DNA from: Maribacter_C sp947494565
GTDB taxonomy: Bacteria > Bacteroidota > Bacteroidia > Flavobacteriales > Flavobacteriaceae
Reading direction: 5' to 3'
DNA: 64,000 nucleotides
Assembly (NCBI RefSeq): GCF_047345415.1
Contig: NZ_JBLFEP010000008.1
Location: 57,626-121,625, forward strand
The notes beneath the pieces are model-generated. The model saw only the letters and a program-made list of their open reading frames with translations. It did no database searches and had not been told where the DNA came from. The position numbers and the translations under genes were made by a program. This document shows positions 56,001 to 60,218 of the stretch, in pieces. Numbering within the stretch: the first letter of the stretch is position 1; the number at the start of each line of letters is the position of its first letter.

Positions 56001-57009
56001 GATTCCAACTTGTTCCGTTATTTTGATATTCGCAAGAAGCGTTTCCCGCTAGTGTTTGATTACCTAAACAGGTGATTTCCGGCACCTGATTATCCTGAAG
56101 CGTGACATTGAAATTATAGGTGTTTTCATTTCCAGATTCGTCTGTAGCGGTTATCACTATGGGTTGTACGGTGCCATGATCGCTAAGAATTGTTCCGGCG
56201 ATCGGAGATTGCGTCATTATGATATTTCCATTTGAAGAGCAATTGTCGGAGACGGTAACGGTTGACCGATAGTCCGGTATACTCTGGGTACATATATCGG
56301 TACCCGGATTCAAAATCTTATTGCCCTCCCCGGAAAGGGAAGGTGCTATAGTCTCTAAATTGACACTTAAATTCTCGGTAGTAATACAACCAGTGGCACT
56401 AATGGCCCTAACGGTATAATTTGTATTGGCGGTAATAGAAGCACTAAAGGGAATATCGCCGATCTTAGCCGTGTTGGTTTCATTCCATAATTCATAAGAA
56501 TCACCTTCTATGGCAGAAGCCTCTATCAAAAAAGGAGTGTTGTAACAAACAGGATTGCCAGAGTTTATTGTTGTACTTATTGCGGACGGAAGTGGGTTTA
56601 CCTGTATGGTAACAGTTGTAGTACTTATTGGCAATGAAGTGTTGAACTGGTCTGTTACACTGATCAGCGAATACGTGGTAGTTACCACGGGAGAAACCAG
56701 TATCGGATCACCTCCATAGGTAGGGCTTTCCAAATCAGCGTCACTTGTATAATTCGATAGCGTAAAGTTACTGTTGCCATCGGAATAAATTACAGTATAT
56801 GGATTAATACTGGCCCCGATAATTACTTCAAGTGACGTGGTTTCACCTATGCATATGGCAGAAGTTCCGTCTACTTGCAGTGTTGCGTCCTGCGCAGTAA
56901 CGAAGGTTGAAATCCATAGAAAAAAAAAGATATTCAGTAAAAAGTGAATATTTCCTTTTATCACGCTCAACGAAGGCGCTTTTGTGAGGGGACTCAATAT
57001 GTGGGACAT
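38089..57009 (-). CDS. Giant surface adhesin: HYR and Calx-beta repeats with T9SS type B sorting domain (6306 aa)
   Basis: 6306 residues, uninterrupted. The start MSHILSPL is followed by a signal peptide (about 22-40, IFFFLWISTFVTAQ). Residues about 230-4220 are dozens of HYR-type Ig-like repeats, recognisable by FPVGTTTVTYIATDESGN-like strands and paired Cys. About 4220-5950 are Calx-beta-type repeats with DNDxAT linkers; about 5960-6180 are DUF11-like repeats (TFTVMNTGNLPL); the last ~100 residues are the gliding-motility-associated C-terminal domain (YPINKVEIYNRWGKIVF, then LPDGTYFYVIKY), a T9SS type B sorting signal. It is presumably a SprB-like surface adhesin in gliding or attachment; PorP/SprF and OmpA follow. 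It contains a recent tandem duplication (separate entry). Confidence 0.92.
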   Translation of the reverse strand: MSHILSPLTKAPSLSVIKGNIHFLLNIFFFLWISTFVTAQDATLQVDGTSAICIGETTSLEVIIGASINPYTVIYSDGNSNFTLSNYTSDADLESPTYGGDPILVSPVVTTTYSLISVTDQFNTSLPISTTTVTIQVNPLPSAISTTINSGNPVCYNTPFLIEASAIEGDSYELWNETNTAKIGDIPFSASITANTNYTVRAISATGCITTENLSVNLETIAPSLSGEGNKILNPGTDICTQSIPDYRSTVTVSDNCSSNGNIIMTQSPIAGTILSDHGTVQPIVITATDESGNENTYNFNVTLQDNQVPEITCLGNQTLAGNASCEYQNNGTSWNPLATDNCAIDELTYTLSGATNGSGTDLDGVVFSQGVTTVTWIATDPAGLTASCSFDVTITDDTDPTVSCLGNQTVNTNTDVCSYTHAGNSWNASVSDNCGIPTIVYELSGATEGTVPSTLDGTTFNVGITNVQAVVTDASGNTDTCDFSIGVNDQEAPQITGLPSDTVIDTNVDSCVGTVNWIAPIANDNCNVQSLVQTSSPTADLSNGDDFPLGITTITYTATDDTGNTATESFTITVLDNQNPEISCPSDISQNATNDVCGAVVTYMPPIGTDNCSGVSTIQISGLASGATFPVGITTNTFEVTDASGNTATCSFTITILDNEAPSVVNIPADITVGNDTDNCGAIVTWVAPTSSDNCSDSTITQTSGNSNGTFFPIGATTITYTATDASGNSTNTSFTINVEDRQQPVIEACPTNITKPSDAGQCGTMVSWTEPSVTDNCTNPATIVWTKSHTPGSVFPVGTTTVTYIATDEATNNSLVCSFDVLVEDIEKPVIGDCPSNITTTVDSGECDAMVSWTEPTAVDNCTDEMTLVWTKSHIPGSTFPVGTTTVSYIATDASGNTSATCRFDVVVADNEAPQAACIAPTIFLDATGVATLTSADVDGGSSDNCTLSANLIFTLSKSTFNCSDLGTNPITVTVIDESGNESVCNTSVTVVDAIAPTLNSTTGTVDSDINTDIGSCNYSVQGSELDPVGMDNCSGVLLSYTVTGATSLSGTGSLAGETLLQGANTITWTASDGANTSTPLVFTKTVVDNQAPTVTAVSNQFKNTTSGICGYEVIGTEFDPVFTDNCSITTTSYSINGAAAVTASTLDGEIIPPGINTIVWTASDGLNTRSTSFRATVNDSENPVISVIADITENISTGCDIEVNWSEPTASDNCVGVSLVQTDGLTSGSTFPVGTTTITYEATDASGNSATMSFDVIINDLTPPVLTCVSGSSELSPFLRNADTGDCFYTVSGSEFDPVTSDGCAYTDATNSFDGSTTLDGKELPVGTHTITWTATDENDNISTCTIYVTVADLQNPSFEAPTGEFNRTTDPTHCYYTIVDASFDLKNLQDNCSVLDPTYSITNNGTVVFTGIASLSGLQLPKDENNNYVIEWTLSDSNGNTVVAPTFSIAVSDNQAPTFECNGNETRTISDGSCDYTVTGTEFDPQLLADNCDVEGDLIISYVLDGVAGGTTTSLANEVLDVGVHTIVWTVADLIGNNASCEFNITIVDEVAPTIAPVGNQTKNAPTNSCAYTVVGTEFDPPSVSDNCPSVTLINNQSGSSTLDGFDFPVGITVVVWTATDAGGNSATIQYQVEVLDVTAPDFELINSSAALVSITKSTSSEDCFYEAVGSEFDPQAIMDNCTMDNYTILNDYNNYRSLAFATFPVGTTTVNWSITDNFGNETTKTLEVTVEDDVKPIIDCPASTLNRVNDNGQAYYTIRNNELMPDVIDNCGIASYTYTISGATSGAGSSISGIQLNEGLNTITWTATDMATPANTEMCVITVDVVSSLFPSLSCIGNQSRDTDSGICTYSVQGSEFDALASTPGAILTNNYNNASSLAGAVFPEGTTFVTWTASQEIDGQTYTDVCSYYVFVNDSELPTITAPVDVTTNTNAHCRATGISLGTPITGDNCGVLSIWNNADTSFNIGTQTITWYVEDVHGNIASDTQQVTVNDDDPPTFECRSSITRRVDEGQNFYTVFDTEFKPFGISDCSGFTAINDFNGTSNLAGEQFSEGTTTVTWTLTDGVGNSSTCVITITITDSSDTSPAISCRANQRRDTDVGLCTYTIQGTEMDVSSTSPGSTLTYTLSGDTTGSGTSTLNGIVVNKGATTVTWSADNGSNSNSYCTYNIYIIDNEDPMVNWPSDIAVNVDADACAATIIDLGTPTATDNCDSPLEISYTKSKSDSTFNLGETLVYWTARDQRGNFVYHTQSVTVVDNIAPTISCPSTTYYREYTNSGVDFYYVNGDEFTPVVSDNCEITSYTNSRTGNGFLNGEKLTVGSHTFTWTASDGTHTSTCDVTVVVIDSFEPQLTCPNQIEQLTAATSCSFEIPDGITDYDATFASVSGSNRTLTHDFAGAPSDTSLAGASIPVGTTTITWTATQTINGVDYSNSCSFDFTVTDETLPVLDSPFEDITVNVDPGTCTSTFTLTPPTGTDNCTASGDLTITNNAPAVFILGTTIVRWELEDEAGNVLLHEQNVTVYDDEAPVIANCPVTNVTAVAEGASCQIAVSWPSLIVSDECSGMDSFTSTHSPGSLFDIGTTTVTYTAIDNNGNTSTCSFDVVVSDTAPTISCLPDQSRNTDSGSCSYTVFGNELDPTGFDDNCASPVLTWSFTDPDTSLLVTGMNTLSGVTIPRGPENGTDTGKVEITWTIEDSNAQTSTCSYILTINDDEAPIIVVPGNQFRNTDTNQNYYTVSSTEFDYISASDNCGIVTKIVNEFGVGTLVGEQLQLGENSITWEATDDNGNIGTAIFIVTIEDNEIPRLETAPSNINVNTSSGCSETVNYIPPTFVDNVTDSADLAITVSPVDAIPGYDFPIGDTEVTYTVTDEAGNTLTYKFTVTVNDTIAPVVNCPAGDSGNQFNRNTDIGKAFYTAQPSEFDPISFSDNCQVTLENDYNNKTSLNGEKFPIGSTTVTWVATDENNNQTSCEIEVVITDVEDPIINNCPDTGVSQSAETGQCYYLVVGSEYDPFDFDDNAGLSKLTYSLDGGVEVGTNLNTTLSGVQIPVGTASNPITTVLWRLYDSSDNISATCTTEFTISDDEDPNFNTIATQIRNTDLGLNTYTAKSPTDDLWNIPVTDNCGIQNITYQIDGGAKTGMGLSTTIIGEAFSIGTHTIVWEATDVNGNTSTGIYQVVVEDEEDPTVVCNPITVQLDATGNYTLTATNIDDIAFGTTDPSGIQDMTVSPSTFDCTKIGNNTVTLAVTDNNGNVASCQTIINVEDVIPPVAVCRSIALNLDALGIATITANDIDNGSTDSCGIASLSVSKTTFDCNDLGANTVTLTVTDINGNSATCDATVTISDTNAPVAVCKNITVSLDEFGNATIVGLDVDNGSFDNCQDALTYAVSPNTFDCSDVGENSVNLTVTDGNGNSDSCTAIVTVEDNTAPTAICQNITVNLNSSGIAAITANDIDNGSLDSCGVNTLTIDKTTFDCTNLGSDPMTNTVTLTVADVNGNTASCTALVTVVDDVPPVVTCTSDKIENTDNAICGYQHIGAAWDATASDGCVAINTLTYELSGATVVAANPSNTTLDGQIFNSGVTTVTWTAVDGSGVSSQCSSTVTINDDKLPNVVCQDIFIQLDAAGNASIISADIDNGSTDNCGIQEMSLSKMNFTCADFGPNTVTLTVTDTSGNIETCDATVTVEDTIVPVVLCTPITVQLNASGNYSLSNLDIDDIATGSSDNCPNFLATVTPNTFDCTNVGANSVTLTITDIAGNTDTCTTTVTVEDNVDPIAVCQDITVQLDATGNASITGSDIDGGSNDACGIVSLSASQTNFTCTDLGTNNVTLIVTDANGNQDTCVAVVTVEDNVAPVFNYCPTNFSTSTDVGLCTYTQNGSSLNPNVVDNCNGVLSVMYNLTGVTSGTGTDLNGVAFNQGVTSVTWTATDSEGNSDTCIFSVTINDTSPPIATIQDITVELGRDGTIQIVPSDIDNGSTDNCGIVTYEISGDGGTTFDPSVTYDCSNLAPTFNQARLRVTDAAGLSSIAFATVTIEDNQAPALDDISDRNVVADTDVCTYTHLDNLWNPTDNCDVSPTITYTLAGATTAITGVNTSLNGQIFETGTTTVTWTVSDNASPANTDTISFNVVVTDDQAPTISCPVNIMQDIENVGDSSVTVSGIPAPIYDDNCSVTRLTYELSGATTLAPQVSGINELSSSTFNLGTTTVEYVAYDAQGNSETCTFLVTVNALPENTVVVTPTTLQTSESSGTATFDVVLPFEPSGDVVFDIASDNEQEGTVSLSSITFDESNWDIPQTITVTGVDDDVQDGDTDYTIILTTDTSLTDELSGYYNVNPSDISVTNLDNDMAGVSVSASNGATTEDGGTATFTLVLDTEPVANVTITLATDDTSELEMLSESTVTFTAANWDIPQTVTVTGKDDDIVDGPVTYTIVTSDASSSDPNYDALSVGNVSIVNEDNDTAGFIVTPTALTTTEAGGTATFTIQLTSKPATDSEDFVVVVDMASSNVAEGIIDESEFTFTADNWNTPQTVTVTGIDDVVVDGTIGYTILNTVNTTLTTDINYDGLDPEDVSVNNSDDDAATVSINSITETEGDTGTVDFVFTITHSGAEVIGGYGVTFFTSNGEAKAPSDFIGNGGVINFTTGAIGETQTVTISVNGDTAVEIDETFNVVLNSIIAPGKDISIDPAGKTGVGTIQDNDNATISISDASIQEGNMGTTILEFIVELDREVEDGLTLDYSTSNGTALVSDSDYDASSSTLTFEGTANEQEIIQIIVNGDDTVELDESFTVNLSNLNPVSAPGSAIVLAVATATGTIINDDNAEVSITGFNVDESAGTAIFTISSDKPIQDEVTLNFVTADVSAGAGTDYTAIGTTLLTFGGLNAQSQNINVTIIDNAIAEPEETLNGILSSLVANGQNVSIGTASATGTITDNDAATIAIDDVSVGEGAGTATFTVTLTGNVQDDFTLDYATSDNSALAGSDYTSIGTTTLTFGGANANIRTFTVDITENTIAEPTESFFVDLGGLTTNGQTGISISDARGEGTITDNDALVLDIAGLSVTETEGMQTENFTVTSNIAAEEDIVLGFTTSHVGTTEGTDYTTQTGQSYTLPAGDTSLDIPVAILGDLIAEAQETFTGTISLTDVNGQDVSIGTASATGTITDNDAATIAIDDVSVGEGTGTATFTVTLTGNVQDDFTLDYATSDNSALAGSDYTSIGTTTLTFGGANANIRTFTVDITENTIAEPTESFFVDLGGLTTNGQTGISISDARGEGTITDNDALVLDIAGLSVTETEGMQTENFTVTSNIAAEEDIVLGFTTSHVGTTEGADYTTQTGQSYTLPAGDTSLDIPVAILGDLIAEAQETFTGTISLTGVNGQDVSIGTASATGTITDNDAATITIVGFDVDEGIGSADFTISTNNAIEDEITIDFTTSDVSTTSVSDYTRVVRTLSFGATNVNTQTISVAIIDDNLVEASENLEGILSNLLSNNQNVTFDGLASDLIAIGTINDNDTSLISISTSAQASEPNTNGRFTISSNNPMAVPTSISYVVGGDAIPNSDYVELSGVVTIPAGDLFMDIEVPILDDSTIELSEDVIITLTGIISGDLDTSLDAANNESTATISDDDSTLLSLTSLGSASESGQDSRFQVSLSEVASTATVINYTISGTATSNDYEALRGNVTIPAGELSAPIEIVIIDDNILEGDETIDISLTGLVSGDADILIDGANGSAIMTIVDDDSSIASIEASTQAIEASVNGQFTVSLSNPVSTPTILTYSIMGTATPDDDYVALSGSITIPSGDTIGSIDVIVIDDVLGEGSENIVLTITNVDSGVNIGTTNEAVVTIEDDDSSTVNIQSLGDASEPTVDTGFEITLNAPLLIPATIDFTVSGTATAGVDYQAISGSVTIPANTLSVIIPVIVIDDDMVEYGGETVAITFDAAEDVLVFGAQTEAEITINDDEVPTPGIELIKTGELNGDLEVGALITYTFTVMNTGNLPLDIIQIEDPLLTSEVIPVSGILAPGEQVAISSDYEISQADIDEGKVTNTAYVFATDTVLGTTVDDNSDNGIVEDGQDNPTIVELSQLERIALIKTATFNDENLDGVSQIGETITYQFEVTNTGNVTLTNVRIEDALPGIVLTGEPIILEPGASDNITFRATYAITVDDIAKRSVTNQAMAFGTTQSGKIVQDLSDPTDIAGNMPTEITLSGCELKVFNAISPGTDRENEAFLVEGLECYPINKVEIYNRWGKIVFEREAYNNKDNVFRGISEVKGTVNQSRELPDGTYFYVIKYVDFDGSSKSKAGYLHINRR
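40817..42246. repeat. Near-identical 690-bp tandem duplication within the giant adhesin gene
   Basis: Positions 40831, 41521 and 42211 begin the same string (GGCCGCGTCGTTGTCAGTGA), so the period is 690 bp, or 230 codons. Two full units plus about 50 bp are present and differ at only a few bases (for example near 40884/41574, 40901/41591, 41037/41727 and 41497/42187). The unit encodes two Calx-beta-type domains (residues about 4920-5395). The block is visibly more GC-rich than the flanks, with G/C at most third positions, unlike the AT-ending codons elsewhere in the gene. Confidence 0.95.
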
Positions 57010-57483
57010 TTTGGTTATTTAGGGGACTCGTGGTGGTTAGCCATTAAGGATGATATAGTCCATTTTAAAAACTGAATTTATACGTTTTTTAAACCTACTA
57101 AGTTTTCAGTTTTTTCTTATAAAAAAAGAAATATTAATAAGATAAGAGTATTAAATATTTGTTGTAAATTTGAGTTTAAATGATGTGAAACCTGTAATAT
57201 TTGATGCAGTATAGTGCAATACATCGATGAAATGCATACTTACAACGAACCCATATCGGTAAAATCGCTAAATGAAACGGGCAAATCCATTGTGGGAACT
57301 TAAGATTGAATTTAGTGTTTAAAATTCCTACTATTCATAAATATATAGCTCATAAGTACTACATAAACATCTTAAGATCATTAAAGGAATACCATTCACT
57401 TAAAATCTCAATTAACTTATCGAAAAAGGACTCTTCGCTAAAAAGGCAAATCGGAATCAGGACATCCTGTATAATCTAGCTGA
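57010..57483. other. AT-rich upstream region of the giant gene, no gene recognised
   Basis: Contains the presumed minus-strand promoter of the giant adhesin. I see no ORF with coding character, no repeat and no RNA gene in these 474 bases. Confidence 0.5.
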
Positions 57484-57606
57484 TTAATAGTATAGAATTA
57501 ATTGGTCTCGAGTTCTAGCCTCGTTAATATCGCTCGCTGCGGTATGAACTTTACCGATTCTACCATATTTTGTTCTATAGTTTTGGTAGTCTACCCGTTC
57601 AGGCAT
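57484..57606 (-). pseudogene. Possible remnant of a small protein gene
   Basis: A 40-codon frame from ATG 57606 to TAA 57484 reads MPERVDYQNYRTKYGRIGKV and ends in DQLILYY. It has the amino-acid composition of a real protein rather than random frame, but no family is recognised, and it abuts the recombinase remnant. Probably the residue of an older gene next to the decayed locus. Confidence 0.25.
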
Positions 57607-57609
57607 GCC

Positions 57610-57716
57610 TTTAGGACAAACAATTGCTTTTAGGTCATGGCACAGCCAAGTCAACCGAAGTTTATACCCATGTCGCTATAAATGATTTTGAAAGTATTGG
57701 AAACCTCCTAGATTAG
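57610..57716 (+). pseudogene. Decayed 3' end of a second tyrosine recombinase
   Basis: The frame reads LLLGHGTAKSTEVYTHVAIN, then DFESIGNLLD and a stop at 57716, matching the end of the intact recombinase (LLGHGSSKTTEIYTHVAVN ... FETIKNPLD). It keeps the active-site Tyr motif, but everything upstream is missing or frameshifted. The similarity continues past the stop: GGAAATAAACGGACC here, AGAAATAAACGTACC after the intact gene, so part of the attI-like site was duplicated as well. Confidence 0.8.
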
Positions 57717-57811
57717 TCATCCTGAAAAGGAAATAAACGGACCAATCCATTCACCGAACTCTACACCTTTTATGTGATTTTGGATGATATCGGATGAATA
57801 CAATACAAATG

Positions 57812-57846
57812 AAAAGCACTATCAATCAGTCAGTTGACAGTGCTTT
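57812..57846 (-). terminator. Hairpin terminator
   Basis: AAAGCACT and AGTGCTTT arms (57813-57820, 57839-57846) with an inner TCAA/TTGA pairing; a minus-strand T-run follows. It could end transcription of the zinc-finger gene (stop at 58044). Confidence 0.65.
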
Positions 57847-57867
57847 GATATCCACTTAAAAGTGTTA

Positions 57868-57881
57868 AGTCGGGATGACAG
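57868..57881 (-). other. tRNA-Pro-like 3' end fragment
   Basis: On the minus strand CTGTCATCCCGACT resembles the 3' end of Bacteroidota tRNA-Pro; a terminator hairpin follows it 22 bp on, as after a real tRNA. The rest of the tRNA is absent. A one-base variant exists at 15366-15379. The stretch 57882-58043 shows nothing else. Confidence 0.35.
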
Positions 57882-58043
57882 AACTAAACGTTCTATCATA
57901 ACTTGCTAACTAACAGTATTTTATATACTTTATTATCAATGATTAACCGAACTATAAACCCAGTTCAAAATAGTACAAATTGATGCAAATTTTATGCGTC
58001 TTTTGCAATACTAATTTAAGGAATTATTTGACACCGAAAATTA

Positions 58044-58430
58044 TTAATTCATATAGTCCTGCCATGTAACCAAAATATATTTCTCCTTTCCATTATCATT
58101 CTTTTTTAAAAATCCATATTCGTATACAAATAGATAAACCTCACCTTTTTTGTTCTTCCAATAATGAGTGAAATACTTTGGATTGAACCCCTCTTCAATT
58201 AGTTTGCTTTTCCTAATGACAGTATAGCCTGATTTGTTGTACTTTTTTAGAATCCTCCTGTTTACTTTCAATTGCCTGTCGACCTGCAGGTAGAAGACCT
58301 CGGTTTTCTGTCGATTCTCATATTGCTCTATGGATTTACATTTTTTAGAGCAGAATTTCTTATCGGACCTACCCTTCACAATAGTACCACATACCGGGCA
58401 AGTTTTCACATTAGTCATTTGCAAACGCAT
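58044..58430 (-). CDS. Small CxxC...CxxxC zinc-finger-like protein, divergent from the recombinase
   Basis: 128 residues (ATG 58430; an ATG at 58418 is equally possible). Near the N-terminus CPVCG (12-16) and FCSKKC (27-32) form a four-Cys zinc site like a treble-clef or Zn-ribbon. The remainder is rich in Lys and Tyr (VNRRILKKYNKSGYTVIRK), as in a nucleic-acid-binding protein, and ends in a beta-rich part (EVYLFVYEYGF). No family recognised. It is 52 bp from the start of the recombinase, reading away from it, so the two share a promoter region. A role as regulator or accessory factor is inference. Confidence 0.6.
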   Translation of the reverse strand: MRLQMTNVKTCPVCGTIVKGRSDKKFCSKKCKSIEQYENRQKTEVFYLQVDRQLKVNRRILKKYNKSGYTVIRKSKLIEEGFNPKYFTHYWKNKKGEVYLFVYEYGFLKKNDNGKEKYILVTWQDYMN

Positions 58431-58482
58431 ATTATAAACTTAATATACCGTTAAAAATACGAAACATTGCTAAACTTGTCTT

Positions 58483-59610
58483 ATGAATACAATGAAATCG
58501 ATAACACTGTACCATCTCATGATAAACAATCAGAAGATGATAGGCATAAAGTTCTCACCGGATAAACTAATACAGAATTTGGTCAAGGGACTTCCAAATC
58601 CTAAGTGGAGTAAACGATACAACATGGCCTACATACCCAATACTAAAGCTAATCTTGGGGTTATTTTCAATACTTTTAAGGGCGTGGTATGGATAAACTA
58701 CAATCGTTTTTTAACCAATAAACCGGTAAATACCAAAAACGAAACCGTTGATGTAGCCTGGTTCAGGAAAAGAAAACCGATTCCCGATTACAGGCTTTGT
58801 CCTGAGGAGTATCTATTAAAACTAGAGCTAAAGCGATATGCCAATAGCACCATCAAGACCTATGTGACCTTCTTTGAGATGTTCATCAATTTTCACAAGG
58901 ACAAAGAATTAAATTCTATCGATGAGGGTGACATTAGAGTATTCCTACAAAGCCTAATACAGAAAAACGCATCCAACTCATATGTCAATCAAGCGATCAA
59001 CGCCATAAAATTCTATTATGAGGTGGTATTGGGGATGCCCAACCGGTTTTACGATATTGAAAGGCCAAGGAAAGAATCAAAGTTACCTAAGGTAATTTCC
59101 AAGGAAGAGGTCGTCGCAATAATTGAGAACACCAACAACCTCAAGCACAGATGTATCGTTCAATTATTATACGGTTCAGGTTTAAGGCGAAGTGAGCTAT
59201 TAAATTTGAAAATAAAGGACATCGACAGCAAACGAATGCTGGTTCGGGTCGAAGGTTCAAAAGGAAATAAGGACAGGCTCACTTTACTGTCTAAAACGGC
59301 CTTAAAGGATTTAAGGAAGTACTATATGAAATATGAACCTGCACTATTTTTGTTCGAAGGCAAGAAAGGAATGAAATATAGTGCAGCAAGTGTTCTAAAA
59401 ATCGTGAAGGCTGCTGCGGAAAGAGCTCGAATACGAACACAAGTAACCCCACACGTATTGCGACATAGTTTTGCAACTCATCTTTTGGAGGCTGGTGCGG
59501 ATTTAAGGCAAATTCAGGTATTGCTCGGGCATGGGTCTAGTAAAACAACGGAAATATATACCCATGTCGCCGTAAATACTTTTGAAACCATTAAAAATCC
59601 CCTAGATTAG
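58483..59610 (+). CDS. Tyrosine recombinase at the head of a cassette array
   Basis: 375 residues. The first ~90 residues form an unusual N-terminal domain (MIGIKFSPDKLIQNLVKGLP, MAYIPNTKANL), followed by a SAM-like core-binding domain (about 100-195, VFLQSLIQKNASNSYVNQAI) and the catalytic domain. Active-site residues visible: Arg in LLYGSGLRRSELLNL, Lys in KGNKDRLTLL, HxLR in PHVLRHSFATHLLEAG, His in LLGHGSSKTT, and Tyr in EIYTHV. IntI enzymes carry a distinct ~16-residue insertion between the catalytic motifs; I see none here (the region reads KYYMKYEPALFLFEGKKGMK). It reads toward the attI-like site and cassettes, opposite to most integrons. Closest general type: XerC/D-like or phage-type integrase. 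Confidence 0.9.
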   Translation: MNTMKSITLYHLMINNQKMIGIKFSPDKLIQNLVKGLPNPKWSKRYNMAYIPNTKANLGVIFNTFKGVVWINYNRFLTNKPVNTKNETVDVAWFRKRKPIPDYRLCPEEYLLKLELKRYANSTIKTYVTFFEMFINFHKDKELNSIDEGDIRVFLQSLIQKNASNSYVNQAINAIKFYYEVVLGMPNRFYDIERPRKESKLPKVISKEEVVAIIENTNNLKHRCIVQLLYGSGLRRSELLNLKIKDIDSKRMLVRVEGSKGNKDRLTLLSKTALKDLRKYYMKYEPALFLFEGKKGMKYSAASVLKIVKAAAERARIRTQVTPHVLRHSFATHLLEAGADLRQIQVLLGHGSSKTTEIYTHVAVNTFETIKNPLD

Positions 59611-59626
59611 TATTTCTAAAAAAGAA

Positions 59627-59663
59627 ATAAACGTACCTGGGTACGTTTATACAATTGTTGTGC
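59627..59663. other. Candidate attI site
   Basis: Immediately after the recombinase stop, a perfect inverted repeat (ATAAACGTACC 59627-59637, GGTACGTTTAT 59640-59650) is followed by ACAATT and GTTGTGC at 59657-59663, the first GTT core. The first cassette begins here. A piece of this site (GAAATAAACG.ACC) is also retained after the decayed recombinase at 57720-57734. Confidence 0.55.
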
Positions 59664-59734
59664 ACAAGCCAATAAACCCATCAAATAAAAAACAAATCCA
59701 GAGAATTTCGAGTTTCTAATTTATTATTACTAAT

Positions 59735-59748
59735 ATTGCAATATCAAT
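59735..59748. promoter_or_regulatory. Candidate MarR operator, copy 1
   Basis: ATTGCAATATCAAT, 15 bp before the MarR ATG. It shares the pattern ATTGnnnTATCAAT with the site at 60205-60218 and contains a 12-bp palindrome (ATATTGCAATAT, 59733-59744). Confidence 0.5.
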
Positions 59749-59762
59749 AATTGCATCATCAA

Positions 59763-60188
59763 ATGAATATAGAAAGTATCATCCTTTTCCAAATTGACAA
59801 AACCAGCAAGGTCTCTAAATTATATTCGCAAAGAGAATTTGACAGACTGGGAATGGGCATCACTGTTGAACAATGGATACTATTGAAGATTATTGAAGAA
59901 AATGATGGACTGACACAAAAGGAGTTGGCTGACAAGTCACTACGAGACCCTGCTTCTATCACACGCACTTTAGACTTGTTGAACAAAAAAGGTTTTGTGG
60001 AAAGGAGACCAGTTGAAGATAACAGGCGACAATACAGTGTTTGTCTTATAAAGGAAGGAAAGTCTTTTATTAAAAAATATATGCCCGTTATTAGTAGCCA
60101 TCGTGCAAAAAGTATTGAAGGGATTACGGAACAAGAGTTAGAAGTGTTGACTCAGCTCTTAGGAAAAATTCAGAAGAATATGTCATAA
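59763..60188 (+). CDS. MarR-family transcriptional regulator (cassette 1)
   Basis: 141 residues from ATG 59763; an in-frame TTG at 59751 would add four residues. The winged helix is clear: LKIIEENDGLTQKELADKSLRDPASITRTLDLLNKKGFVERR. The N- and C-terminal helices provide the dimer interface typical of MarR proteins. It is the first gene inside the first cassette and is flanked by two copies of a palindromic motif, one before itself and one before the next gene, so it probably represses itself and the RidA-like/DOMON/NTF2-like genes. No ligand can be named. Confidence 0.85.
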   Translation: MNIESIILFQIDKTSKVSKLYSQREFDRLGMGITVEQWILLKIIEENDGLTQKELADKSLRDPASITRTLDLLNKKGFVERRPVEDNRRQYSVCLIKEGKSFIKKYMPVISSHRAKSIEGITEQELEVLTQLLGKIQKNMS

Positions 60189-60204
60189 ATTTTTTACTTA
60201 TTAA

Positions 60205-60218
60205 ATTGATATATCAAT
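60205..60218. promoter_or_regulatory. Candidate MarR operator, copy 2
   Basis: ATTGATATATCAAT is a perfect 14-bp palindrome overlapping the start codon of the RidA-like gene (ATG at 60217). Compare ATTGCAATATCAAT at 59735. Confidence 0.6.

Noticed and set aside
58483..59610. Chromosomal XerC or XerD (dif recombinase)
   Set aside because: The protein is longer, with an extra N-terminal domain, sits next to a cassette array, and a decayed second copy lies nearby.
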